From NCBI GenBank assembly GCA_003141715.1, contig PLNF01000130.1, positions 1 through 39,455 of the forward strand: a stretch of 39,455 nt of DNA. The letters run 5' to 3'. Numbering within the stretch: the stretch's first letter is position 1; every line of letters starts with the position of its first letter. Both the position numbers and the translations under genes were made by a program. This stretch comes from Bacteroidales bacterium (GTDB lineage Bacteria > Bacteroidota > Bacteroidia > Bacteroidales > VadinHA17). The notes below the pieces were generated by a model. It saw only the letters and a list, made by a program, of their open reading frames with translations. It did no database searches and was not told the origin of the DNA. Below are positions 33,487 to 39,455 of the stretch, in pieces.

Positions 33487-34710
33487 TTAGTTTTTACTTT
33501 TAGATTTAGTTTCTTCTTTGTTAAAATATGGATCTGTTAATGCCAGCTCTTCATTTTCTTTCAACCCATCTGTAACGATAGCAAAATCAGAATTAACTGA
33601 TCCGATTTTGACAGGCTTCCTTTTAAAACCTGAATTTATCTTTGCATAAACAATGTCATTCGCCTGATCTTTGAAAATTGCATCAATAGGAATGTATAGT
33701 ACTCCCGGAATTTCCCGTATTATTATTTTGCAGCTTACCGTCAATCCTGGTAAAAGGCTTTTTGATTTACCGTCAATCACAATCTGCACGGGAAATATTT
33801 TAATTTTTGACTTTGAGTCTTTATTTTGTGCAAGGTTAGCAACTGAAGTAACTTTGCCTTTAAAAGTTGAGTCGGAAAATGCATCAGGCTTAATCTCGAC
33901 GTTAAGTCCCATAGAGACTTTTGAAATGTCCACCTCATTGATTTTCACCTCGGCCATCATAGCAGCCATATCAGGAAGTTCAATTAACGAGGTTCCTGAA
34001 TATGGTTGATCGCCAACCTGCCATTTCTGATTTGTCATCCAGTTATCTTTAAGTATTGCTATTCCGCTATTCGGGCTTATCACAAAAAGACTATTCACAG
34101 ACCGGGTTGCATCATCGAGTGTAGCAGTTAATTGTTTAATATTTAAGGTTTTCTGATAAATTTCTTCCTGTTGGATCTTTTTCTTGTTCTCAATCTGTTC
34201 TTTTGCACGTTCAAGCGCAATATTCGCTGTTTCAAGTTTAAGATTGATCTCTTTCTTTGTTACCTCCGACTCATAAACAGCTTGCTCGAAATTGATTTTC
34301 GAAATCTCCTGCGATATATGAGATATCTCCAAATCTGATTCAAGATCCTCTATTTCTGATTGTTGGGTTGCTTTTAATTTTTCAAATTCAGCATTTGCTA
34401 TTTCCAGTTGTTGCTGGGCATTAATTATAGCCTTTTTTATTTCTGAAGGATCAAAGACTATGACAGTGTCGCCTCTTTCAACTTCTTTGCCATCAGTGGC
34501 CATTTTGGTGATTTTAAGACCTCCATACCTGTACGAGATATTAGGTGCATTTATATTGGTGGAGTTAACGGCTTTCACATTTCCTACCTCAGTCAGTTCC
34601 TCCGTGAATGTGCCTTTTTTAACGAAGGTTGTCTGAACCTCCTGAACTACTTTTTTTTCTTTGCATGAAATAAATCCAATACATAAAAGGAAAATAATTA
34701 CTTTGTTCAT
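33487..34710 (-). CDS. HlyD/MacA-type periplasmic adaptor lipoprotein (second of three)
   Basis: A 407-aa adaptor with lipoprotein signal FLLCIGFISC. It has the lipoyl half ITKMATDGKEVERGDTVIVF, a long coiled coil (about 80-205, rich in KLKATQQSEIEDLES-like heptads), SPNSGIAILKDNW, and KINEVDISKVSMGLNVEI. The C-terminal IREIPGVLYIPIDAIF and IVTDGLKENEELAL blocks follow. The NW-x(5)-WQVGDQPYSG segment is shared with the third adaptor (EWTDNPQMWKVGDTPYQG), showing close relationship. Spacing to its neighbours is 29 and 54 nt. Confidence 0.88.
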   Translation of the reverse strand: MNKVIIFLLCIGFISCKEKKVVQEVQTTFVKKGTFTEELTEVGNVKAVNSTNINAPNISYRYGGLKITKMATDGKEVERGDTVIVFDPSEIKKAIINAQQQLEIANAEFEKLKATQQSEIEDLESDLEISHISQEISKINFEQAVYESEVTKKEINLKLETANIALERAKEQIENKKKIQQEEIYQKTLNIKQLTATLDDATRSVNSLFVISPNSGIAILKDNWMTNQKWQVGDQPYSGTSLIELPDMAAMMAEVKINEVDISKVSMGLNVEIKPDAFSDSTFKGKVTSVANLAQNKDSKSKIKIFPVQIVIDGKSKSLLPGLTVSCKIIIREIPGVLYIPIDAIFKDQANDIVYAKINSGFKRKPVKIGSVNSDFAIVTDGLKENEELALTDPYFNKEETKSKSKN

Positions 34711-34739
34711 TATTATACTGTTTTACAAATGATTTCAGG

Positions 34740-36059
34740 CTATTTTTTCAGTAACACAATTTTGTTTAATGAATCTTTTTGTAAGGTATCGCTTATGCGT
34801 GATGAAGATTTGTTTTTAAGGGAATTCCCCGACTTCACTTTGTGAGATATCAACAAGTAAGGAGGCTCCATCAGCGCAATTGTCTCATTACCATTAAGTC
34901 CTTTTGATACTACACTCTCTGAACTGTTTGATACGCCTGTTTCTATAGGAACTGGTATAAATTTATCGTTTTTAGCGACATATACGATTTTTGTGCTGTC
35001 TTTTGTGAAAATTGCAGCAGACGGCACAACAATTGTGTCTTTCACCTCATCAACGATTATCCTGCATAAAGCACTCAAACCCGGTTTCATCCCGGAATCA
35101 CAACTATCGACACTTATTATAACTTCGTAAGATTTAATTGATGATTTTTCATCTCTGTTTTTCGTTGCCAGTGATTTTCTGATTATTTTCCCGGTAGTTT
35201 CAAGGTTTGAAACAGACTCAATCTTAATCTCAACCTTTTGGTCATTGTTAATCCTTTTATAATCAGACTCGGGAACTTCAACCGATACCTGCATTTTGCT
35301 GATATCCGGGATCTGTAATAAAGGCATAGAGTAAAATACTTTACTCCCTTCTTCAATTTTCCCGCCAATTGTCGAACCTCCGGAGGTGTAAAATGTAGGT
35401 GTTTCGGCATGCATAACAAATCCATCGGAAGGGGAAACCATATAAAGAGAGTTTATCTGACTCTGGCACATCTGGATCCTGTTTTTCTGCATCATTATCC
35501 GTGATCCTATCTGTGAGAGCTCTGAATTGGCAATTTTTTTCTGGGCTGCAAGTTTTTTTTCAAGTTTCATTTTTTCAATTTTCACTTTCTCCATTTCCAA
35601 AGTGATTAGTTTTTGCTTCACTGCGGGCGCAAATTTCAGCTGTATCGAATCTAACATTGAAATTTCCAATTGCGCATCGTTTGTTTCAACCTGTGCTTCC
35701 AGCAAAGAGAGTTGCATAGCCTGATTTGCTTCTAGCGAGTCCTTCGCTCCTTCCATTTTCTTCAATTCTAAATTAAATTGTTCAAACGTGTTCATAAGAT
35801 CAGGGGCAGCCAGAACACAGATCGTATCGCCTTTTCTTACAAAAGCTCCCTCTTTTGCGAGGTGGGCCACTTGCAGTCCTGAGTATACACGTGGTGTTAC
35901 CAGAACATTATTATTTACAGCCTGTACAGTCCCATTAGCATCGATTGTTTCAAGATAATCTGAATGTTTCAGATTATAAGTTATTACAGGAGATGCTTTC
36001 CTGTGGCAAGCAGAAATAATAAATGAAGCAAAGAGAATATAGAAGATCAAATATTTCAA
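34740..36059 (-). CDS. HlyD/MacA-type periplasmic adaptor lipoprotein (first of three)
   Basis: The 439-aa operon leader has lipoprotein signal FASFIISAC and the lipoyl half VAHLAKEGAFVRKGDTICVL. A helical hairpin rich in Glu/Lys/Met (about 90-190) is followed by SPSDGFVMHAETPTFYTSGG, an insertion not found in the other two, which instead have WxVGDxPYxG. It then has VEVPESDYKRINNDQKVEI and a C-terminal VPSAAIFTKDSTKIVYVAK block. A ~45-residue Ser/Lys-rich tail follows the conserved fold. It is the most divergent of the three paralogues and the first gene of the five-gene unit. Confidence 0.86.
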   Translation of the reverse strand: MKYLIFYILFASFIISACHRKASPVITYNLKHSDYLETIDANGTVQAVNNNVLVTPRVYSGLQVAHLAKEGAFVRKGDTICVLAAPDLMNTFEQFNLELKKMEGAKDSLEANQAMQLSLLEAQVETNDAQLEISMLDSIQLKFAPAVKQKLITLEMEKVKIEKMKLEKKLAAQKKIANSELSQIGSRIMMQKNRIQMCQSQINSLYMVSPSDGFVMHAETPTFYTSGGSTIGGKIEEGSKVFYSMPLLQIPDISKMQVSVEVPESDYKRINNDQKVEIKIESVSNLETTGKIIRKSLATKNRDEKSSIKSYEVIISVDSCDSGMKPGLSALCRIIVDEVKDTIVVPSAAIFTKDSTKIVYVAKNDKFIPVPIETGVSNSSESVVSKGLNGNETIALMEPPYLLISHKVKSGNSLKNKSSSRISDTLQKDSLNKIVLLKK

Positions 36060-36224
36060 TGAATAAAAACTTAAATCAAAGAATGGTTAGTTTTTAGATT
36101 TAGTAAATTACTTTGAATACAGGTAATTACAAAGACTGTATAATCAATGAACTGGCTTCCTTTGTTAAAGTTAATAAATTATTGAATAAACACGTCAAAA
36201 ATTCGAAGAATATTTTAGGTATAA

Positions 36225-36306
36225 ATAAAGGCATAAAGGCGCTAAGGCATAAAGGTTTATTTTTTTGTCTTCTTAGCCATTGAGCCGTTACGCCTTTACA
36301 CCATAA
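36225..36306. repeat. Octamer word element with inverted arms between efflux operon and tRNA-Leu
   Basis: Four 8-nt words (ATAAAGGC twice, GCTAAGGC, ATAAAGGT; 36225-36256) are followed by a T-rich spacer and four inverse octamers (AGCCATTG, AGCCGTTA, CGCCTTTA, CACCATAA; 36275-36306). TAAAGGCG (36234-36241) pairs with CGCCTTTA (36291-36298), and GCTAAG with CTTAGC inside it. It shares the exact 15-mer GCCATTGAGCCGTTA with 20394-20408. The rest of 36060-36224 is AT-rich with no feature I can support. Confidence 0.72.
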
Positions 36307-36337
36307 AAAAAACCAGACTGTAAATCACAATCTGGTT
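36303..36337 (-). terminator. Intrinsic terminator of tRNA-Leu
   Basis: On the minus strand AACCAGA (36337-36331) and TCTGGTT (36317-36311) form a 7-bp stem (extended by TGT/ACA pairing across a bulge), followed by a run of T residues (36310-36305). It begins six nt after the encoded CCA of the tRNA. Confidence 0.8.
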
Positions 36338-36343
36338 ATTTCT

Positions 36344-36430
36344 TGGTGCCCAGAACAAGACTCGAACTTGCACACCGTAACCGGCACCAGCCCCTCAAGC
36401 TGGCGTGTCTACCAATTTCACCATCTGGGC
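36344..36430 (-). tRNA. tRNA-Leu (anticodon GAG)
   Basis: The 87-nt gene reads GCCCAGA at the 5' end, pairs with TCTGGGC at the 3' end, and has the discriminator A and encoded CCA (36346-36344). The anticodon stem CCAGC/GCTGG encloses loop TTGAGGG, giving anticodon GAG. A long variable arm (TGCCGG...CGGTG type) marks a class II tRNA, and the T loop is TTCGAGT. All features fit tRNA-Leu(GAG). An intrinsic terminator follows. The integrase gene lies on the 5' side of the tRNA, the reverse of the usual tRNA-integrase arrangement. Confidence 0.95.
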
Positions 36431-36532
36431 GAGGATCAACACGTTACACTTCTATCTGACATCATTTTACTAAAGATTCAGATACTTACCATGACAACAA
36501 TATTTTCTACAGAGAGGGATAAAAGAGGGGTT

Positions 36533-36554
36533 TGCTTCTCAAATGCTTCTCAAA
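36533..36554 (+). repeat. 11-bp tandem direct repeat at the integrase start
   Basis: TGCTTCTCAAA occurs twice in tandem (36533-36543 and 36544-36554), immediately before the integrase ATG at 36556. It could be a recombinase arm-site or regulatory repeat, or a chance slippage product. Confidence 0.55.
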
Positions 36555-36555
36555 A

Positions 36556-37785
36556 ATGAATGTTAAATTTTATGTAAGAAAATCGTGTACAGAAAGTAAA
36601 ATCATTATCTGTATTCTTAAAGATCATGCCAACATGTTAAGGTTATCAACCGAGCATACCATCTCAGTTAATCACTGGGATGCAAAAAGTCAGAGGGCAA
36701 AGAAGACCATGATAGGTTATGAACAACTGAATGATACCCTGGATCATCTTAAAATGGAAGTTCTTAAGCAAATACTGGAATATAAACTACACGGTGTTAC
36801 TGAATGGCCTGTACTTAAACAGTATCTCAAAAAGTATTTTCGCCCAGAGTCAGCAGAACGGATTGATGGATCCGATTCAAGATCCAGTAATCATTCTATA
36901 GTTCAGATGTTCGATGTTTTTCTTGCTGCAAGAATGTCAGAATATAAGCCTGAGACAATTCGTAAGTACAAGATATTACAGAAGGTTTTGATAAGCTTTC
37001 AGAAATTCCGCAAGAAAAAAATCCAGTTATCTGATATTTCGTTCTCTCTGATGGAAGAATTCAGGCTATACCTTCTTGTTGAACGTAAGAATCGTAATGA
37101 TACCATTTATAAAATGTTAGCAGCATTAAAATGTATGATTAAGTGGTTGAACAAAAATGGTTTTTCGATCGATTCCCGCAGTCTGGAAATTCGGCAGAAG
37201 GTAAAAGTGAAACATGACATAGTAACCCTGTCCTTGCAAGAATTATTGCAGATTGAAAGTGTCAAAGTGAATATTTACCAGGAACCAATACGCGATTGTT
37301 TTTTGTTTCAGGTTTACACAGGTCAACGATTTTCTGACATGCAGCAACTTGTACCGGAACAGGTGATGGATAATGTCTGGAAATTTAAATCCATCAAAAC
37401 CGGTAAAGATATGCATGTACCAATGGTTGGATGGTGTAGCAAAGCAAGAGAAATTGGTGAAAAGTACAGTTTCAGATTTCCAAAGTACTCCCTGCAATAT
37501 TTTAACAGAGAGATAACAAAGATTTGCAGAGAGGCTAAAATTACAAATCTTGTTAATCTTACCAGATACCAGGGGAGCAATCTTCTTCAGTTACAAAAAC
37601 CTAAGTGCGACTGGGTATCGAGTCACACTGCAAGAAGAACTTGTGTAAGTATATTGCTTGAGAAAGGTGTCCCACCTACCGTTGTAATGAAACTTACTGG
37701 TCACTCCAGCATTCAAACAATGATGAGGTATGAGAGAACTACTAATGATGCTCTAGTAAATTACCTATTGTCTATTCAGTTCTGA
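36556..37785 (+). CDS. Tyrosine recombinase / integrase (Bacteroides type)
   Basis: The 409-aa protein (from MNVKFYVRKS) has an N-terminal arm-binding domain (about 1-95), a SAM-like core-binding domain (about 113-205) and a catalytic domain with every essential residue: Arg258 in TGQRFSD, Lys281 in SIKTGK, His357 and Arg360 in SSHTARRT, His383 in TGHSS and nucleophile Tyr392 in MMRYER. The frame is open to an upstream TTG (36532), but the ATG at 36556 is the natural start. Such integrases mobilise integrative elements or invert DNA. No transfer genes or second att copy are visible within the window. It appears intact. Confidence 0.9.
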   Translation: MNVKFYVRKSCTESKIIICILKDHANMLRLSTEHTISVNHWDAKSQRAKKTMIGYEQLNDTLDHLKMEVLKQILEYKLHGVTEWPVLKQYLKKYFRPESAERIDGSDSRSSNHSIVQMFDVFLAARMSEYKPETIRKYKILQKVLISFQKFRKKKIQLSDISFSLMEEFRLYLLVERKNRNDTIYKMLAALKCMIKWLNKNGFSIDSRSLEIRQKVKVKHDIVTLSLQELLQIESVKVNIYQEPIRDCFLFQVYTGQRFSDMQQLVPEQVMDNVWKFKSIKTGKDMHVPMVGWCSKAREIGEKYSFRFPKYSLQYFNREITKICREAKITNLVNLTRYQGSNLLQLQKPKCDWVSSHTARRTCVSILLEKGVPPTVVMKLTGHSSIQTMMRYERTTNDALVNYLLSIQF

Positions 37786-38114
37786 TCTGGTAATAAATTT
37801 ACTCTTCCTTTTGATACCACTTCAAAAATAGCTCTGTAATATTCCTCATAAACAAATGGGTAAATTTAGCCTGCCAAAAACAACAATATATGTGATCTAA
37901 TCTATTGTTAGTTCTGATGGGAGATTTCTCCTGTACAGAATTTCTCCCATGTCTTAAACTTCGCCAGTTCTGCTTAGATGAAACTTGGTTCTTAGGCTAT
38001 AAAGACAACAAGTTTTTGGATCAGTTGTTACATAGGTGTTCGGTTGCTACTTTCAGCTGCAAGAAGGAACTTGTTAAGCTAAGGTATGCAGCTGAATCGC
38101 AACCTCACTTGGAT

Positions 38115-38291
38115 AGTGCGAACCTGCGGTATCCGGCATTAATCCTCAAACGCAGGCTTTATAAAAAATAATATCTTGTGATACGGCAAGGTCAGAGCCT
38201 GGCGGTAACGAGTTAACCTTGCCTTAATCACAAGATACCGCCTGCTTTACTTAAGGAATGCCGGCTACAATTCGCAAAACCGGTTCGCACT
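38115..38291. repeat. 177-nt multi-helix foldback (imperfect long inverted repeat)
   Basis: Five main helices stack co-linearly: 10 bp (38115-38124/38282-38291), 8 bp (38133-38140/38257-38264), 6 bp (38152-38157/38240-38245), 11 bp (38172-38182/38227-38237) and 8 bp (38185-38192/38216-38223). The apical loop is 23 nt. A 14-nt A/T-rich bulge (38158-38171) lies on the 5' arm against only two nt on the other side. There is no flanking target duplication, which argues against a recent miniature transposon. Confidence 0.8.
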
Positions 38292-38323
38292 TCTATTATT
38301 ATTCTTTTCAATTATCAATCCTG

Positions 38324-38349
38324 AAACCTGATCAATTGGTCAGGTTTTT
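38324..38349 (+). terminator. Intrinsic terminator after the structured region
   Basis: AAACCTGA (38324-38331) pairs with TCAGGTTT (38340-38347), extended by T-G and C-G pairs to a 10-bp stem with an AATT loop, followed by further T residues. The T-run is on the plus strand only, giving the direction of the upstream transcript. Confidence 0.8.
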
Positions 38350-38380
38350 CTATTTCTATTAATCACTAAATCAATTAATT

Positions 38381-38563
38381 ATGAATGTGAAATGTAAGAT
38401 ATGCGGAGAGTATTTTTGCCCATGCGATGATACTCTGGACCTGATTGCAGAAGGATATATTTCTTCTGACTCAGTGAACACCTGTGATAATTGCTGGGAC
38501 CATCTTCAGCTTTTTGAATTTGACAATTCAGAATCATTTTCTGATGCTGACCCAGGCTTATAA
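38381..38563 (+). CDS. Small Cys-rich, probably zinc-binding protein
   Basis: The 60-aa protein begins MNVKCKICGEYFCPCDD and contains CDNCW near residue 36, giving two CxxC knuckles (Cys5/Cys8 and Cys35/Cys38) typical of a small zinc ribbon, plus two extra cysteines (12 and 14). The C-terminal third is acidic (FDNSESFSDADPGL). I do not know a function. It sits just after the terminator of the structured region and before its own hairpin terminator at 38574. Small zinc-ribbon proteins of this kind are common accessory genes of mobile elements and phages. Confidence 0.7.
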   Translation: MNVKCKICGEYFCPCDDTLDLIAEGYISSDSVNTCDNCWDHLQLFEFDNSESFSDADPGL

Positions 38564-38573
38564 GTATTCATCC

Positions 38574-38604
38574 GGTTACCCAGGTTAAAACTTGGGTAAC
38601 CTTT
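38574..38604 (+). terminator. Probable terminator of the 60-aa gene
   Basis: GGTTACCCA (38574-38582) pairs perfectly with TGGGTAACC (38593-38601); GT/AC pairs extend it past one mismatch. Only a short TTT follows, so it is a moderately good intrinsic terminator 11 nt after the stop codon. Confidence 0.6.
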
Positions 38605-38648
38605 CAATAATTAAATGAATTTCTATTTCACATATAAACCAATGTAAA

Positions 38649-38744
38649 ATGAAAATCTTCCTAATAATATGTTTTATAATCTGGGTTATCTATCTTATTA
38701 TGAATAATAATGATAGCGAGAATAATACTTCTCCCTCTATGTGA
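38649..38744 (+). CDS. 31-aa single-pass membrane micro-ORF
   Basis: ATG at 38649 to TGA at 38744 encodes 31 residues. MKIFLIICFIIWVIYLIM is a hydrophobic helix with one basic residue at the N terminus, and the tail (NNNDSENNTSPSM) is polar and acidic. The layout suits a small inner-membrane protein with N-in topology. A possible terminator (38758-38795) follows closely, so it may be a separate transcription unit. No clear promoter or Shine-Dalgarno is visible, and the ORF could be a chance product. It resembles no family I know. Confidence 0.4.
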   Translation: MKIFLIICFIIWVIYLIMNNNDSENNTSPSM

Positions 38745-38757
38745 CAATGCTCTTTTG

Positions 38758-38795
38758 AAGCTCCGGCTGGAAGAAAGGTAATCACCGGGGTTTTT
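38758..38795 (+). terminator. Possible intrinsic terminator after the micro-ORF
   Basis: AAGCTCCGG (38758-38766) pairs with CCGGGGTTT (38785-38793) with two G-T wobbles, an 18-nt loop and a run of five T residues (38791-38795). Moderate strength. Confidence 0.5.
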
Positions 38796-39052
38796 ATAAA
38801 AATTTGTGCAATCCGGAATATGCAATCTGTTTTTTGTTTAACTTTCATATCGATTGTGAAAAGTCAGACACAAGCATTCTTTAGTTGGGGTGCGCAGCGA
38901 TTTTTACCCCATTTCACTTTTTCGCCAAAGGCGTTTTGGCTATCTCACATTGCAGCACATTTGCAACTTATTTTTAAATGTAGATATTATTTTCGCCTGC
39001 GAAAGAGTTGCAATTTCCCTTCCTCGCCAAGGCATATTAAAAATTATTTTTA
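38796..39052. other. Gene-free stretch with several small palindromes
   Basis: No supported gene. Visible hairpins are TGGGGT/ACCCCA (38886-38911), GCCAAA/TTTGGC (38924-38940) and TTGCAACT (38961-38968) with AGTTGCAA (39006-39013). The last encloses TTTCGC/GCGAAA (38991-39004). The AGTTG core recurs in the MarR operator downstream. Confidence 0.5.
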
Positions 39053-39079
39053 ATATTAGTTGCATATACCAACTAATAT
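39053..39079. promoter_or_regulatory. Perfect 10-bp inverted repeat, probable MarR operator
   Basis: ATATTAGTTG (39053-39062) and CAACTAATAT (39070-39079) are perfect reverse complements around a 7-nt CATATAC spacer. The left arm covers the TTG -33 element and the right arm ends five bases before the -7 element of the adjacent marR gene, an ideal position for autorepression. AGTTG-type half-sites also occur at 38964-38968 and 39006-39010. Confidence 0.75.
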
Positions 39080-39091
39080 ATTTTATCTTTG
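39060..39091 (+). promoter_or_regulatory. Bacteroidota-type promoter of the marR gene
   Basis: TTG (39060-39062) and TATCTTTG (39084-39091), an exact TAnnTTTG box, are 21 nt apart, the expected spacing. The predicted start lies near 39098, 18 nt before the ATG. It is the best promoter in the window. Confidence 0.7.
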
Positions 39092-39115
39092 CATAGGTTG
39101 TTAAAATGTTCAAAA

Positions 39116-39455
39116 ATGAAAAAGCAGAATACACCATTGGAAATAGAACTGCGACGTGTAATATTAGAAGATATGTTCCGTGCGATAAGAAAATGTATTA
39201 AAAATCAGGCAGAAATAAAATTAAAGATAACCCGCGAACAGTTTAAACTGTTGCATGCAATAAGTGAGAAAAAGGAAGAAGTTATACAAAAAGATATGGC
39301 TGATTTAATAGGAAAGAATAAATCAACCATATTGAGGTTAATTGACTCATTGGAAACAAAAGAATTAGTCAGGAGAGTTACTGACACAAAAGATAGGCGC
39401 AAGAATTATTTGATGGTCACAAAAAAAGGAGTAGAATTAATCAAACAATACGAGA
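39116..39455 (+). CDS. MarR-family transcriptional regulator (3' end outside window)
   Basis: ATG at 39116 opens a frame that runs off the window end after 113 codons, beginning MKKQNTPLEIELRRVILEDM. It shows a winged helix-turn-helix: recognition-helix region ADLIGKNKSTILRLIDSLE, then the MarR wing with TDTKDRRKNYLMVTKKG. MarR proteins are dimeric repressors that usually control their own gene and a neighbouring efflux or stress gene, which would lie beyond the window. A perfect inverted repeat overlaps its promoter. The ligand is unknown. Confidence 0.85.
   Translation, partial: MKKQNTPLEIELRRVILEDMFRAIRKCIKNQAEIKLKITREQFKLLHAISEKKEEVIQKDMADLIGKNKSTILRLIDSLETKELVRRVTDTKDRRKNYLMVTKKGVELIKQYE

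Larger units (their letters stand above)
37917..38349 (+). ncRNA. Candidate structured RNA (or single-stranded DNA fold) downstream of the integrase
   Basis: This 595-nt gene-free stretch (37786-38380) is dense in inverted repeats. In order: ATGGGAGA (37917-37924)/TCTCCCAT (37943-37950); AAACTTG (37981)/CAAGTTT (38009); GGTTGC (38042)/GCAACC (38099) enclosing TTCAGCTGC (38052)/GCAGCTGAA (38088); then a 177-nt foldback closed by AGTGCGAACC (38115-38124)/GGTTCGCACT (38282-38291). It contains CCGGCATT/AATGCCGG, GCAGGC/GCCTGC, TATCTTGTGAT/ATCACAAGATA and GGCAAGGT/ACCTTGCC, all nested in order. It ends at the intrinsic terminator at 38324. I recognise no known RNA family, and no reverse transcriptase is near. 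The 119 nt before 37905 look featureless and no good promoter was found. Confidence 0.55.

Noticed and set aside
36344-36430. Partial tRNA duplicate marking an att site elsewhere in the window
   Set aside because: I looked for a second copy of the tRNA 3' end or anticodon arm toward 39455 and found none.
37905-38171. 88-aa plus-strand ORF starting at a TTG
   Set aside because: It starts at a weak codon, matches no protein pattern I know and runs through several perfect inverted repeats, whose conservation would be hard to combine with coding. The structured-RNA reading explains the segment better.
38115-38291. Retron msr-msd
   Set aside because: A long msd-like hairpin is present, but there is no reverse transcriptase gene in the flanking sequence up to the window end.
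38115-38291. 6S RNA
   Set aside because: Length and bulge position are suggestive, but the opposite side of the bulge has only two nt, an additional hairpin lies upstream and the setting is accessory. Kept only as an alternative to test.

Overview
The window reads as chromosomal DNA of an AT-rich Bacteroidota organism, most likely a member of Bacteroidales/Marinilabiliales or a close relative. The support is a GldI-like FKBP lipoprotein, the carboxyspermidine route to spermidine, TAnnTTTG-type -7 promoter elements, a Bacteroides-type tyrosine integrase and many short lipoprotein signals. Nothing in the sequence fixes a genus.

Layout. 1-2996: the 3' end of an RsmI-like methyltransferase, then a minus-strand operon (DHH phosphoesterase, GldI-like FKBP, second FKBP) and ndk. 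3089-6332: a 582-aa protein with a transglutaminase-like Cys/His arrangement, facing a DUF721/DciA-like gene and recF. 6602-7783: a YfgM-like TPR protein and ribH. 7786-9534: a potassium channel whose N-terminal half is a strict 12-residue repeat. 9607-16788: an AddB-like nuclease, a radical SAM protein (YhcC family) and an AddA helicase-nuclease on one strand. 16828-23212: mnmA, an EamA permease, nspC plus carboxynorspermidine dehydrogenase, and a TrkH K+ transporter. 23187-29290: a probable cell-wall salvage module of MurU-like, AmgK-like and COG4299/DUF5009 membrane proteins, divergent from a secreted NagZ fused to a class-C-beta-lactamase-fold (AmiE-like) domain. 29363-36059: an efflux/export operon with three successive lipoprotein adaptors, one MacB-type permease without an ATPase domain, and TolC. 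36344-39455: tRNA-Leu(GAG), a tyrosine recombinase, a highly structured non-coding stretch ending in an intrinsic terminator, a 60-aa Cys-rich protein, a 31-aa membrane micro-ORF and the start of a MarR regulator with a perfect operator.

The salvage genes form a coherent pathway. The periplasmic NagZ/AmiE-like fusion would release GlcNAc and free MurNAc from the peptide, the membrane protein could handle the sugar, and AmgK and MurU would convert MurNAc to UDP-MurNAc.

Two signals are not explained by gene calls. (1) The segment 37917-38349 folds on paper into a series of hairpins, including a 177-nt multi-helix foldback (38115-38291), and ends at a strong terminator. It is a good candidate for an undescribed ncRNA or a single-stranded DNA structure beside a recombinase. 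(2) At least nine gene borders carry short arrays of degenerate words with a strict period of 7, 8 or 10 nt, each locus with its own word. Some form hairpins and several leak into the termini of open reading frames, which has consequences for start-site calls.
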